A stretch of DNA of 64,000 bases from Heterobilharzia americana (taxonomy: Eukaryota; Platyhelminthes; Trematoda; Strigeidida; Schistosomatidae). The first letter of the stretch is position 1, and every line of letters begins with the position of its first letter. Position numbers and translations under genes: made by a program. Below, piece by piece: positions 9,494 to 19,818 of the stretch. The notes below the pieces were generated by a model, which saw nothing but the letters and a program-made list of their open reading frames with translations, was not told the origin of the DNA and made no database searches. Where the stretch lies: contig OX104129.1 in assembly GCA_944470555.2 (NCBI GenBank), forward strand, positions 66,457,747-66,521,746, in the 5' to 3' direction.

Positions 9494-10495
9494 CTATGAT
9501 GCCACCTGTTCAGAAAATCCGAGGTCCCTTGAATATCTTAGTCCAAGGTCACATACGCTTTTAAGAACAGGAAGTTTCGTAGACTGAAGATGTAGTTGTA
9601 CATCCACCGATGGAGCACCAAAATATATCCAGCCACATTTGCCCATATTGAACTGAAGTTTCCAAGCGGTAGACCATGTGGGTATTATATCCAGCTCCCT
9701 TTGTATTAGTGCTTGGAAGTGGGATAGATGATCACGGGTGAATGTGTATGCAACTTTTAGGTCATCAGCGAACAAGAATGGTTTGCCGTATGTGAAGCAG
9801 CTGCAGATGTCATTGGCGTATAAAGTGAAGAGAAGGTGGCCTAATACACTGCCTTGAACAACACCAGAGGTGATTGGCCTAGGTTTTGAAGTGTGTGAAT
9901 TTACCTTCACCACTTGAGTGCTATTACTGAGGAAAGACTTAATCCATCCCAATGGTGGATAGTCAATTCCCACAGTCATCAACTTACTTATTAACAGCAA
10001 GTGATCGACTCTGTCGAATGCCTTTGAAATGTCTAGATAGAGCACAAGGACCAATTGGTGTCGGTCTCGCATAGTGGTTATGAAGTTTAAGAAGTCAAGA
10101 TGGCAAGTTATACAGGACCTCGATTTCAGAAACCCATGTTGACGCGATGTGATGATGTTGCCACTAAGCATGTGCTAAAGAATGCTTTCTTTAATAACTT
10201 TCTCCATAATTCTAGAAACTACAGGCGTAATATTTGTTGGTCTGTAGTTGCTGGCCAATGTTTTTGAACCAGATTTATATCTAAGGGGAATAAGTGGTGT
10301 TTTCCATATGTCAGGGTATGTGAAAAATTCCAAAGGCAGAGAAAATATTTTAAGTAATGATAATGGAATATCAGGGCCACCAAATTTAAAGAAATGTGAT
10401 GATATTCCGTCTGTGCCAGCGATGCTGGAGCATTTTAGCGTCCTAATGGCTTGGTGAATATTAGAGTATGTGAATTTAACCGTATCTATTGTCAT
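9494..10495 (-). pseudogene. LINE reverse transcriptase
   Basis: Two abutting frames, 10175-10495 and 9494-10171. In order: SIAGTDGISSHFFK, ASNYRPTNITPVVSRIMEK, SRQHGFLKSRSC, YLDISKAFDRVDH (motif A), SGVVQGSVLGHLLF (motif B) and FLFADDLKVAY (motif C, residues about 133-143 of the second frame). FADD with the catalytic Asp pair is normal for CR1-like RTs. The break between the frames at 10171-10175 is the main lesion in the RT. Confidence 0.88.
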
Positions 10496-11163
10496 TAGTT
10501 GAGGAGAAGAATAGCTTTAAAAGTGCAGACCGCGCTAGTGTCACATGAAAAATTTAAAGGTTCCAGATAACTGACTGCAAATAAGTCGCTGAATATCTCA
10601 CACATAACCACCGGATCATTACAAGCTTTGGTATCATGGATAAGAAGAGGAATTTTGTCTTGTGCAATTCGATAGCTTCTTAAGGAGTGCTGAGAGAGCA
10701 TATACTCTAGATGAGCTAGCTAGTGCACAACTCTCTTCGTTCTTCAAACGCAAATCATGGTTATGCGGGATAGAGCTAAGAATGCCAAGAATCAACCGAA
10801 GTGCATCGATATCGTGATATCTGTAGTATCTTGTTGAGAGTTTGCGTAACTTTCTACGAGCATTGGTAGGTATATGTGGCTTATTGTTTAGTGGCATTTT
10901 TTTGAAACCTTTCAAAGGAACGATGGTATCGAGACGGGTTTTAGAGTTGTAGTGAAACATGTTAGTCGTTAATTTGAGGTCTGTAGTGGTGAAGAATGAT
11001 CCCTAGTCAATGCACCTATTCATTGGACACATTTGCCGCCGATCCGTTCTACCGTAGTCTCTACATACTATTTGGTGTGTAGTGGAAGTATTAGTTGCAG
11101 GAAGTGGCAGTGCGCATAGTATCGTATTGCGATCGCTTTCTGGGAACTTGGAGCCTTCATTTG
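10496..11163 (-). pseudogene. LINE ORF2 linker between endonuclease and RT
   Basis: Frames at 10634-10960 and 10495-10701 read a basic linker (NARRKLRKLSTRYYRY, LKNEESCALASSSRVYALSALLKK), as in CR1 ORF2 upstream of the RT. Frame changes near 10640-10700. 10961-11163 has no clear reading. Confidence 0.6.
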
Positions 11164-12102
11164 TCAAAATACGATTCGTGTTACGTCACCTCTTGCGGGA
11201 GTTGTAACGATTTGCTTCCATCCAAAAATAGACGGTGTATGGAAAAAGTTGTCACACCTACTCGGACCAGTAGGTGAGTCCCACCTAATTTTAGGTGGGT
11301 TAAAGTCACCGCATATGATTTTATGATCATATGGGAGGGTGGATGCATGTTCCAGAGCCGTAATCGGTGGAATCTCATGATTGTTAAAGGTACCAGGTGC
11401 TCTGTAAACACATCTCACCAGTGCTGCAGCATTCCTGTAGTGTACTGTGACCCATGGAGAGTCACTTACTTTATCAAGAACCATATTTTCCAACCTGAAT
11501 ACGGTGAGAGTGTTCAGGAAGTACATCAGGCAACCTCCTCCTTTCTTGTTACTCCGGTCACATCGGAATTGTGTATACATGTCAATACTTATCTCTTCAT
11601 CCGGTATATTTGCGTGACACCAAAACTCAGAGATAATTATTACCGGCGGCTAATATATGAGCGCGATTCCTCTTAATATCGATAGTTTGCTGAGGACGGA
11701 CCATGCATTTGTGAGAGCGATGTACAAGTGGGAGGAGTAATAGTGTGTAAAGCTTTCTAGTTCGGTAAACAAGCCAAAAGGTATCTCAGTGTCGCTTAAC
11801 TGAGTATAGTCTGACGTCGTTGCGTTACAGAAAGTCTCTATACCTTGTTCACTTGTAGCTGTAGAGTTACTAGGATATCCTAGTTGTAAATCGACCACAC
11901 AGTGACTTGAAATAGTATCACCTTTATCAGGGGAGAACAGAGCAGTGTTTTTATTTGTGTTCAGTGTGCACATTGTATCCAAATAAACGGAGTTCGACTT
12001 CATGCGGGCGTCGTCTCTAGTGACTGTTACACAGAGGGTAGGTAGTTTTACTATTGTACGTGGTGGGTGTGTGGGGCTGAGGATACCACTCGGAGGATTC
12101 AA
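11164..12102 (-). pseudogene. LINE apurinic-type endonuclease
   Basis: The frame at 11650-12102 ends with TNAWSVLSKLSILR, the usual start of CR1 endonucleases. The frame at 11164-11580 continues with SNKKGGGCLMYF, VRCVYRAPGTF and ICGDFNPPKIRWDSP (GDFN active-site block). It nicks target DNA to prime reverse transcription. A frame break lies between 11580 and 11650. Confidence 0.8.
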
Positions 12103-12207
12103 CAGACCTGTTGTGCTTTCTCATTTGCTGACACCACTTGGATAGTTGGTGTCTAGGATTTGTGTGTATGTTTGACTGTCTTTTCTGTTGCTCATAGGGG
12201 GCTAAGA

Positions 12208-12748
12208 TTAGCGGTTGAGAGTAGGGGGTTTCAACATCCCCATCAGTTGTTTGGCCGAGGCTGCAGCTGACAGGGATGCATTGGACAAAAAATCATCGTG
12301 TTTTTGTGGTCCATGTAAACTTCCGCTCTGTGTTGTATTCCTTGCCAGTGACCGCCTTCTGTTGCGATTTACAACGGACGTAACTGGCGTTATGTTGGAT
12401 CGGGGGCTGTCTCCTAGTAAACTGGTGCCATGCAGCCGACCAGTTTTTCCCCACAAAATACCCCGCCGACATTCCATTATGGTTGGTTTGATGTTGGCTT
12501 TCCTCATTAGTAAACGGTGGGGTTGGGTTGTTGTGACGTCTATTTTTGTTCTCGTGACTAGTGAGACTTAGCTCAGTGCATAGAACCTTCTTGGTGGGGC
12601 CGCCGTTCGTACTTCTGTCAGTTCCAGAAGGGATTACGGAAAACGCGCCCATAGTATCGGATAAAGTGGGCATCGCCAACCTACCAAAGTTTGTCATTCT
12701 ACTTAACCTTCCCGTATACAGTAGCAGCCTCCTAAAGCATAATGGCAC
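12208..12748 (-). pseudogene. LINE ORF1-like region
   Basis: Two overlapping minus-strand frames (12293-12748, then 12208-12507) of basic, Asn/Ser-rich sequence. The switch from one to the other at about 12300-12500 suggests a frame break. Position upstream of the endonuclease suggests ORF1 or the 5-prime part of ORF2. No RNA-binding motif is recognisable. Confidence 0.4.
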
Positions 12749-12789
12749 GTTTTACAGACAGCAGTGGAGCTCCCTTTGTGTCATACTGG

Positions 12790-15646
12790 GTTTAGGTGTC
12801 TTGGAAGCAAAACTGTCTCAACTGTACAAAGGCAACCACTCACCCTGAGAGACGCCTCCACCGAGGAGTGATTCCAAGCTTAGCTGGGGAGGTCGAAAGG
12901 TTTCTCTTACTTCCACACACGTTGATCATTGACAGATCGGCCAGCATAAGACCTAGATCTGATCGATCATGGGTGGCTAGAAAGACATCCCCAGGAGCAC
13001 CTGGTCCACGAAGGCCCACAACCATGGTCATCCATGGAATACCTGAACTGACAAACGATACCCCAGGAGGTAAGTACATCCATGACGCCCAACAATGGGA
13101 ATGGTTGTCAGCACGCATATGGCAGTTGGGGTTGTAACCGGTAGGCTGTCAAATTCCCCACCCAGCAACGGCGACCTCACCTAGATCAATGGTCGTCAAC
13201 TTTCAATCCCCAGGAGCCCCAACCACAGTCCTAGAGACGTGGTACAAAGTCAAGAGCACCATGAACGGGAACCTCCGCTAATGCGGAGGTATACCTAGAA
13301 CACTCAGATAACAGCGAACGGAAACTGCCCAGAGTGCTGAGGACGCCGCCACCCTACCCCGACACGGTCAGAGTCAGACCGGAAAACTCCATCCAGCACC
13401 GACTGCACCGCTCAGCCCGGAGAACATCGTAACTGGGCCAGTTCCATTAGAGGTGGTTAGCCAGTGAGAAAAACCCTAACACATCCAAACATGTGCTGTT
13501 AGTTAACCCAGAGACATCTCACGTTGTGGGAAGCACTTCTAAGCGTCTTCACAACAACGTGAAGTTAAATGTTACGGCCCGATCCCTCTGTTCCAAAAAT
13601 CACAATCCTAACGGAAACATGGTTGTCGACGGACGTTAGCAACACCGAGGTGAACACAGGCAACCTTTTTTTGTTTCGGGAGACGGAACAAGTGGGTGGA
13701 GTGGGGTGTAATATACGTGAACAGTTGGTTCAAAATTGAACAGACTACAGACACTGTGTTGACAGAGTTCTCAGGCTGAATTTAGCACCACTTGACGGTC
13801 AGACACGCTAACTATCTGGCTGAAGTCTATTGGTCCTTTAATAACAACACGGAACACAACCAGAAACTATTCCAGGCAATATCCAGTGTCGACTATGGGG
13901 TATGACCAGATCCTAATAGCTGATGATTTAAACGCCCCAACTCTCAGGCTAGAGCAAGGCACCACGACTCCAGGCCGGAAGTTTTATCATTACATGCTAA
14001 ACGCCGTCTAAATGGTAGGGATGCGCGAAGCGATATCGACGACACCCGCTGAGGGTCAGACGGTAAACCACCCAAAGTGGATTATCTGCCGACTAACGGC
14101 TGTATATTATTGGAGAACGTCCAGGCCTAAACTGCTCTCCACTCACGCAAACATGCGTGCCCATAGTCTGGGCAGCCCACAACGTTATCCGACGCAGTAG
14201 AGTTACGCGAACTACGGAAAATTCGTGGTTTTCCCTGACAAGCTACCAAAGCCAAGTGCTGGAAATCCGGGAGTGCGACATCCCCCATCTGTGTTGAAAC
14301 AAGGTGCGTGTGCTCTGAGTGGCCTACTCTTCAACCCCCTTCAACGCTCCTCAGATGAAAAAAGCTGCCGTGGGAGTTGAAACGCCCTATTCTCTGTCCT
14401 ATCTTTAAAGGAGGAGACAGGCAGAATCCGAATAGCTACCGACCTGTGGAACCTCACCAGCTGCACCAAAATTTATAGAAAGCGTGAAGGAAGACCCCAT
14501 CAGGGAATACCTGAACACAAACCAAGCAATCAGTGGCGCACAACATGGCTTCCAAGAGGGTGGGTCCCTCGCCTCCACAATCCCGACAGCCAATGAACAA
14601 CCTGTTGGGACCTCGAGGTCATGGTCTATGTGTTTTTTCTGGATTTCGCCAAAGCCTACGACACATCATCTCCATACGCGACATAGCTGGGCTGGATATC
14701 CATGGCTGCAGAAATATTTAGACGGTAGAGTTCTGCACGAGTCAACAAGGTCTACTCAACTTACAGAACACCATCGTCCGGTGTCTTGAAAGGGGCAATC
14801 CTAGGTTCGCTGTTCCTACTGTTCGCAAATGACCGTCCACTGCATTTCAGATTCTCCTTTAAGTTGATGACGTCAAGTTATAGAGAGCAGTAACGTGCGA
14901 AACGAATTTCAATGCATTACACGATGGTTTTGAAACACTCAAGCGGACGGAAAATAATGAATTGGCATCTGACCTGGATAGATGCTCGCCCATGTTTTTC
15001 TGCACTTCCAAACCACTGAAAGCATCACACTCTCCGTGGTTCACATCTCTCCGATACCACTGCGGGGAAAGACCTGAATTGAATTGTGACAGAGAAACAG
15101 GACACCAGCCCCAACCACCCAGACGTTTCAAAAGCATAAGACAGACTACACTTTGTGGGTAGATAACTGGGTGCCATCACCTCAGAGCTCTTTTGAAACT
15201 CTACGAGACCTACGTAGACCTCTCCTGGAGGCCTATGTCTTCACTTCACCAGGTCTGAAAAACGCGAACTTCTTCGGTAAAGTCCAGAAGTGAGCCACAA
15301 GGAGTGTTGTAGGGACGCACCAGAAACATACGAAGATAGACTAAAGGATCTAAGCCTACACGCTCTTGGTTACTGAAGTTTACGAGATAATTTCACAGTG
15401 GCTTAAAAATACTAAATAACCGAGGTCATCTGAACAGGGGAATAGTACCGAGTGCCCACCACGCTGATCCTCGTGGAAAGCCAGGGAGCATCGCCTTCCA
15501 AAAGTCAACTCGTGTGCATTCACGCTCCTCCTTACGAGTCTGCGGTCACTTGAATGAATTTCCAGCGGAAGTAGTCTCCGCCCGACTGGTCGACAGCTTC
15601 ACAAGTAGGCTAAGCAACTACAGAGCCTATTATTATTATTATTAGT
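12790..15646 (+). mobile_element. Decayed plus-strand CR1-like LINE
   Basis: Fragments in transcription order: ORF1-like RPTTMVIHGIPELTND and HDAQQWEWL (about 13000-13110); endonuclease ADDLNAPTLRLEQGT (about 13910-13960); RT blocks ISGAQHGFQEGGS (about 14530), GVLKGAILGSLFLLFAND (about 14780-14835) and a ruined 'FDDVK' (about 14865); the C-terminal block NEFPAEVVSARLVDSFTSRL (about 15555-15615). It ends on an ATT tract. Stops are frequent. It starts head-to-head with the LINE on its left. Confidence 0.75.
15628..15646. repeat. ATT tract shared by two LINE tails
   Basis: tattattattattattatt-type run at the 3-prime end of the plus-strand LINE. Read on the minus strand it is the TAA-type tail of the RTE-like LINE at the right. 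The two elements meet tail-to-tail here. Confidence 0.85.
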
Positions 15647-15675
15647 CCCCTGGGTTCCTAGTGGAACATAGGGCT

Positions 15676-16985
15676 TCAGTGGCACGCCTCCAGTGACCTC
15701 TGTTCTCTGAGATCTTTTGAACCTGGTTCCACGACAGCCCACAAGCTCTCATTTCCTCCTCGCACGACCTCCTCCATGTCACCCTCACCTCGGACACCCA
15801 ACTCGTCGCTTCCCATGGGGATTCCACTCGAGCAACTGGCCTGACGCGTGATGTCCTCAGTCGGCCTTCTCAGTGCATGGCCAATCCATCTCCACTTCTT
15901 CCTGCATATTTGTTGCGTGATAGGTTCTTGGTTGGTTCGTTCCCAGAGTTCCTTGTTGCTTATTCTTTCTGGCCATCTGATCTTCAGTAGCCAGCCAGCG
16001 TAAGCAGTTGTTGATGAATGTCTGTAGTTTATTGGAAATCCCTTTCGTGACGCGCCAAGTCTCTGAACCATACAAGAGCACTGACTTGACGTTGGTGTTG
16101 AAAATCCGTATCTTGTTCCGCATGCTGAGTACAGAAGATCTCCACACTGGTTTCAGGTTAATGAACGCCTGTCTTGCTTTTCCGATTCTGACTTTGACGT
16201 CTTCTTCCGTCCCGCCTGTAGTTGAAACAGTGCTTCCTAGATAAGTGAAGGAGGTTACTTCCTTTAAGTTTCTCCCGTTGACGATGATTGGAATTTGTTG
16301 TTGTTGTTGTTGATGGTGGTGGTGCAGTATCTTCATCACTTCTGTCTTCTCTATATTCACCTGAAGTCCCGTCTTCGCTGCCTCTTCTGTCAACTTGTTA
16401 GTTTTTGCCTGCAGATCTTCAAGTTTATGTGGCATTAGGCACAAGTCATCGGCGAAATCCAAGTCTTCTAGGTTCTTTTCCGTCGTCCAGTGTATCCCCC
16501 TCTTCTCGTTGCCTACTGTTTGCTGCATGATCCAGTCCACCACAATCAGGAATATCATGGGGGATAGTAGGCAACCTTGTTTCACTCCTGTCTTCACTTC
16601 AAAGGCATCACTGAGCTTCCCATTGTGGATTACTTGTCTGGCATGTGGCATCTTCATATAGTTGTTGAATGAGGCGGATAAAGGTTTGCGGTACTCCGTA
16701 GTATTGAAGCAGTTTCCAAATTACTTCTCGGTCGACGCTGTCAAAGGCCTTCTCAAAGTCGATGAAGTTGAGGCAGAGAGCTGATTGCCATTCTATGCTC
16801 TGTTCTATGATGATGCGAAGCGTTGCAATTTGGTCTGCACATGATTTGTACTTCCTGAAGCCTGCCTGTTCCGGTCGCAGTTTTGAATCCAATGCATCTT
16901 TAAGCCTCTCCAGGATGATGTGGCTTAATATTTTACTTGGTTTGGGTGGACAGGAGAGTGATTCCGCGCCAGTTCTTGCAAGCAC
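15676..16985 (-). pseudogene. RTE reverse transcriptase core and C-terminal domain
   Basis: Three overlapping frames (16608-16985, 15857-16657, 15676-16071) give a nearly continuous RT. The FADD pair is intact. A CAA/CAC repeat inside the coding sequence (16289-16325) makes a His/Gln run after the LEDLQAKTNKLTEEAAK helix. It is the best preserved of the three RTE copies in this window (also 28140 and 61825). Confidence 0.85.
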
Positions 16986-17134
16986 TCAGGTCTCCTTTCT
17001 TCGGCAGTTTGACAAGGTAACCCTTCTTCCAATAAATGGCCAGGTACCTTCTCTTCCCTCCACACCTTCTGCAATAGTGGTGTGAGCATGTCTGCTGTTG
17101 TCTCTGCATCTGTTCTCAGTGCTTCTGGCGGGAT

Positions 17135-17698
17135 TCAATCTGGTCCTGCTGCTTTCCCACATTTCAGTAGCTTTATGGCGTTCAGGACTTCCATTTTCGT
17201 TGGGGGATTTATGTTCACTTGTAATTCAGCGGCCGCAGGTGGTATTTCTGGACGAAGTGCAGGTGGTGGTGGTGGTCGATTCAAGAGCTTCTTGAAGTGG
17301 TCGGCCCATCGTTTCCTCTGTTTCTCTTCTTCTGTAATTAAATTTCCTTCTTCATCTTTCATTGGTTTCATCTGTGTTGGTCTCTTACCTGATAGCAACC
17401 TGGTTATTTGATACAATGTCGTCAGGTCTCTCTTACCTGCAGCCTGTTCTGCTTCACTTGCCAGTGTTTCGTAGAAGTGTCTTTTGTCTTTGCGTGCACT
17501 CTTCTTCACTTCTTTATCCAGTGTTTTATACATTGTGCTCAGTTCCTCTCGTCGTTGAGCATCCTTGCACTGGTTTATCTTCTGTTTCACCATCCTCCTC
17601 TCCTCTATCAGCTTCCAGGTATCCGTCGAGATCCATTCCTTATCTTCTTTCTTCTTCCTTCCTAATACTGTTGTGCAGGTTTCTTTCCACATAGCTTT
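17135..17698 (-). pseudogene. RTE region between endonuclease and RT
   Basis: KEWISTDTWKLIEERRMVK and later WADHFKKLLNRPPPPP and AIKLLKCGKAAGPD are typical of RTE ORF2 just before the RT fingers. The frame continues rightward past 17698 only because the foldback and flank happen to be open. The LINE part ends at the foldback. Confidence 0.8.
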
Positions 17699-17719
17699 GA
17701 AAGCTATGTGGAAAGAAAC
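17679..17719. repeat. Perfect 20-bp inverted repeat with one-base centre
   Basis: 17679-17698 is the exact reverse complement of 17700-17719, with a single G between. The left arm is coding sequence of the truncated RTE element (FKAMWKET on the minus strand). The right arm is its inverted copy, exactly at the 5-prime truncation point. Confidence 0.9.
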
Positions 17720-18595
17720 TACAGAAACTACAGAGCCTAAGGTGATAAAAATGAGGGAGAAAAAGGTGACGGACGGGGAAAACCCAATGGTGAACAGAAA
17801 GGGAAATAAGGCAGGACTGAGACAAAACACCAGCGATGCCTGCAGCACCACGATTTGTCCCCATTGTTCCCCATGGCCTCTGTGTTCCTTCCCTTTTTCC
17901 CATTTATTTCCCGCGGCTCCCGTATTTGTTCCTCTATTCATCCCCATTTTTCTGTTCTATATTTGTGGTTGTACCTAAGCTTCCATAATTATCACGTACG
18001 CATATTCTTCGAATGACAAGACAACCAGTAAAAAAAGCGAGTTATAATTACAACGACACATTATACACGCAGTTTTTTAGGGCAATGGACATCACATAGG
18101 GCTTGTCTGAATTTTCTTTCCCCCTGACAACCTGTATCACTTGTGTGGTTAAAATATATATAATTAACTTCAGTCTCCATATGAACATCACCTGATTAAA
18201 AATTAACCTGCTACTTAACAAAGGATTAAAGGCGTTTATATGCACCAGCATTTCCAGTCACTTACTATGCATCATTTGCGGCTGTAACGCTTGCATACCA
18301 TGTCGCACAAGTCGTGAAAATATGACTTCGTTGTTTCGTCCAAGACATTTCTCAAGTCACTCTCAGGCAAAGTGATTGATGAAAATCGACTTGCGACAAC
18401 ACCTAAGGGGGCATAATCAGTAACTGACTACCTACCCCTCATCATCTGGCATGACATGTCGAACGCACTCTTGGTCAGTCCCCTGGAAAGTATATTTGAT
18501 CGCCAAAGTAGGACTAATAAATGTGGAAGTCATCACCCTGAGAGATGATCTTGTATCTCCCCGCAGTTTGCGTGCCACTTCTGCAGTCCACAGAA
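17720..18595. other. No gene recognised
   Basis: 17720-17960 is GC-richer and unassigned. The rest is AT-rich. The portion next to 18596 would be the 3-prime UTR of the minus-strand candidate gene. No convincing polyadenylation signal was placed. Confidence 0.4.
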
Positions 18596-19613
18596 TTAAA
18601 GCAATTTAAACAAACGTACGAATGCGCCACGAAACCTGTTATCTTCGAATGAAGATTCTAGAATTTGGACGTCTTCATCCGTGCTGAGTAGGGAGCGAAA
18701 AAAGAAGTCATCTAGGGACAAAGATGTGGTGTTTCCCCCTTCTTTATCAGCCTTCCATGAAGTTGACATTTGAATTAGTGTTTTGCGTACCTCCTGAATG
18801 TACTCTGTATGGAACAGATGTAAAGGTAACGGGGTACCTGTAAGCTTGCTGACATTAATCGTTATATTGCGGGTACCTTTCTTCAAGCCACTGTAGAAAG
18901 CTGGTGTTTAGTTAGTAAGTCATCTACATACTGTCAAGTATTGGTGCTGAAGTACAAACTGCTGTATGCTCCGTTGAAGGTCTGAGAGAATGACAATATA
19001 TGTAATACTTAACCCGACACCCGGGGAAAATTTGCCGTCCAAAAAGTTAGTCATTGCATGTGTAGATAGTGTGTACTACAGCTGCATAGGGACGACGTTC
19101 ATGTCAGCGTGACCCATGGTTTCTTCCTCTGTTTCCCTAGCAGTAAAATGAACGTGTGCATGGCAAACTTTACCGCTTCATCTTCGGAGAAGCAAGCAGG
19201 TTATCTTCGTCACATTGCAGCGCATAAACAGCCGCATTTCCAAAAACACATAGCTGTTTTTGTGTCTTTGAAAGGGGACCTGTCTTCTGTGAGTTTACTA
19301 CCAGGTTAACTTACCACTTTCATGTAGTTTTCGACACTACTAGTGTCCAATCTGCTTGCGGATGCATGTTCCCCAAGATTATTTCAGATATATGCTCCGG
19401 AAGTGGGCACAGGTTATTGGGCAACGGCAAGCCGCTTGGAACAATATCCATGCGCTTTTTCATTGTCACATCATTGACACAGAAGTGACTGGTCAAAGAC
19501 TGAGGCATGATTGCAGTTGCATCTACAGACGAGTGGCTGGATCTACTGCATTGGAATCCACCGAAGATCTGGAACCGTTCCACAAGACCAAGAAGCGAGC
19601 AAGAAGAAATCAA
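18596..19613 (-). CDS. Unrecognised multi-exon gene, head-to-head with TMEM115
   Basis: Model on the minus strand: exon 1 from about 19613 (or the ATG at about 19520) to 19341 or 19338, exon 2 19286-19174, exon 3 18890-18596 (stop). Exon 2 opens after 'actcacag', exits at donor gtaaag in phase 2, and exon 3 opens after 'ctttctacag' in the matching phase. Exon 1 contains TMKKRMDIVPSGLPLPNN; exon 2 TQKQLCVFGNAAVYALQCDE; exon 3 DFFFRSLLSTDEDVQILESS. No family is recognised. The exon 1 donor is weak: a strong gtaagt at about 19314 would give a 28-nt intron but lies behind an in-frame stop. Short plus-strand frames overlap here, so the strand rests mainly on splice-phase agreement. Confidence 0.42.
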
Positions 19614-19818
19614 CTGATTTACACAAGCGCGTTAAAAAGGTATTGGATATGATATTGGAACAACTTTCAATTTCAAGGCTGTTTTCGGTACATGTGGGAA
19701 ATTTGAGTGAATTAGGCCACTGCCAGTAATTGGGCAGTTTAGTTATGATCGTGTAGGGAGTATTAATACTCGTTCCATAAACTGTGGGTCCAGCTTACGG
19801 CGTGTGAAGATTCCCACC
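19614..19818. promoter_or_regulatory. Possible bidirectional promoter / 5-prime UTR region
   Basis: About 200 bases between the start region of the minus-strand candidate gene and the ATG of the TMEM115 homologue. No TATA or initiator could be assigned. The role is inferred from the divergent layout only. Confidence 0.25.

Larger units (their letters stand above)
9012..12830 (-). mobile_element. CR1-like LINE, near full length but broken
   Basis: Minus-strand non-LTR element with, from right to left, an ORF1-like region (12208-12748), an apurinic-type endonuclease (11164-12102), RT (9494-10495) and a C-terminal domain (9012-9472 plus 3333-3372). Its 3-prime end is cut off by the Gypsy element. 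The right border, close to the 5-prime end of an opposite LINE, is uncertain by about 50 bases. Several frame breaks make it inactive as read. Confidence 0.8.
15647..17698 (-). mobile_element. RTE-like (SR2-type) LINE, 5-prime truncated
   Basis: Minus strand. From 17698 leftward: WKETCTTVLGRKKKEDKEW, LNAIKLLKCGKAAGPD, NFIDFEKAFDSVDRE (motif A, 16608-16985), VKQGCLLSPMIFLIVVDW (motif B) and LEDLDFADDLCLMPHK (motif C, in 15857-16657), then KSVLLYGSETWRVTKG and the C-terminal RWIGHALRR block (15676-16071). The endonuclease is missing: the copy starts after it at a 20-bp foldback. Frame breaks occur near 17135, 16985-16600 and 15857-16070. The 3-prime tail ends in a TAA repeat. Confidence 0.88.

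Noticed and set aside
19109..19309. Plus-strand coding exon overlapping minus exon 2
   Set aside because: Open and protein-like, but it lacks a matching donor and phase. The minus-strand reading has acceptor, donor and phase agreement with its neighbours. Kept as a residual doubt.
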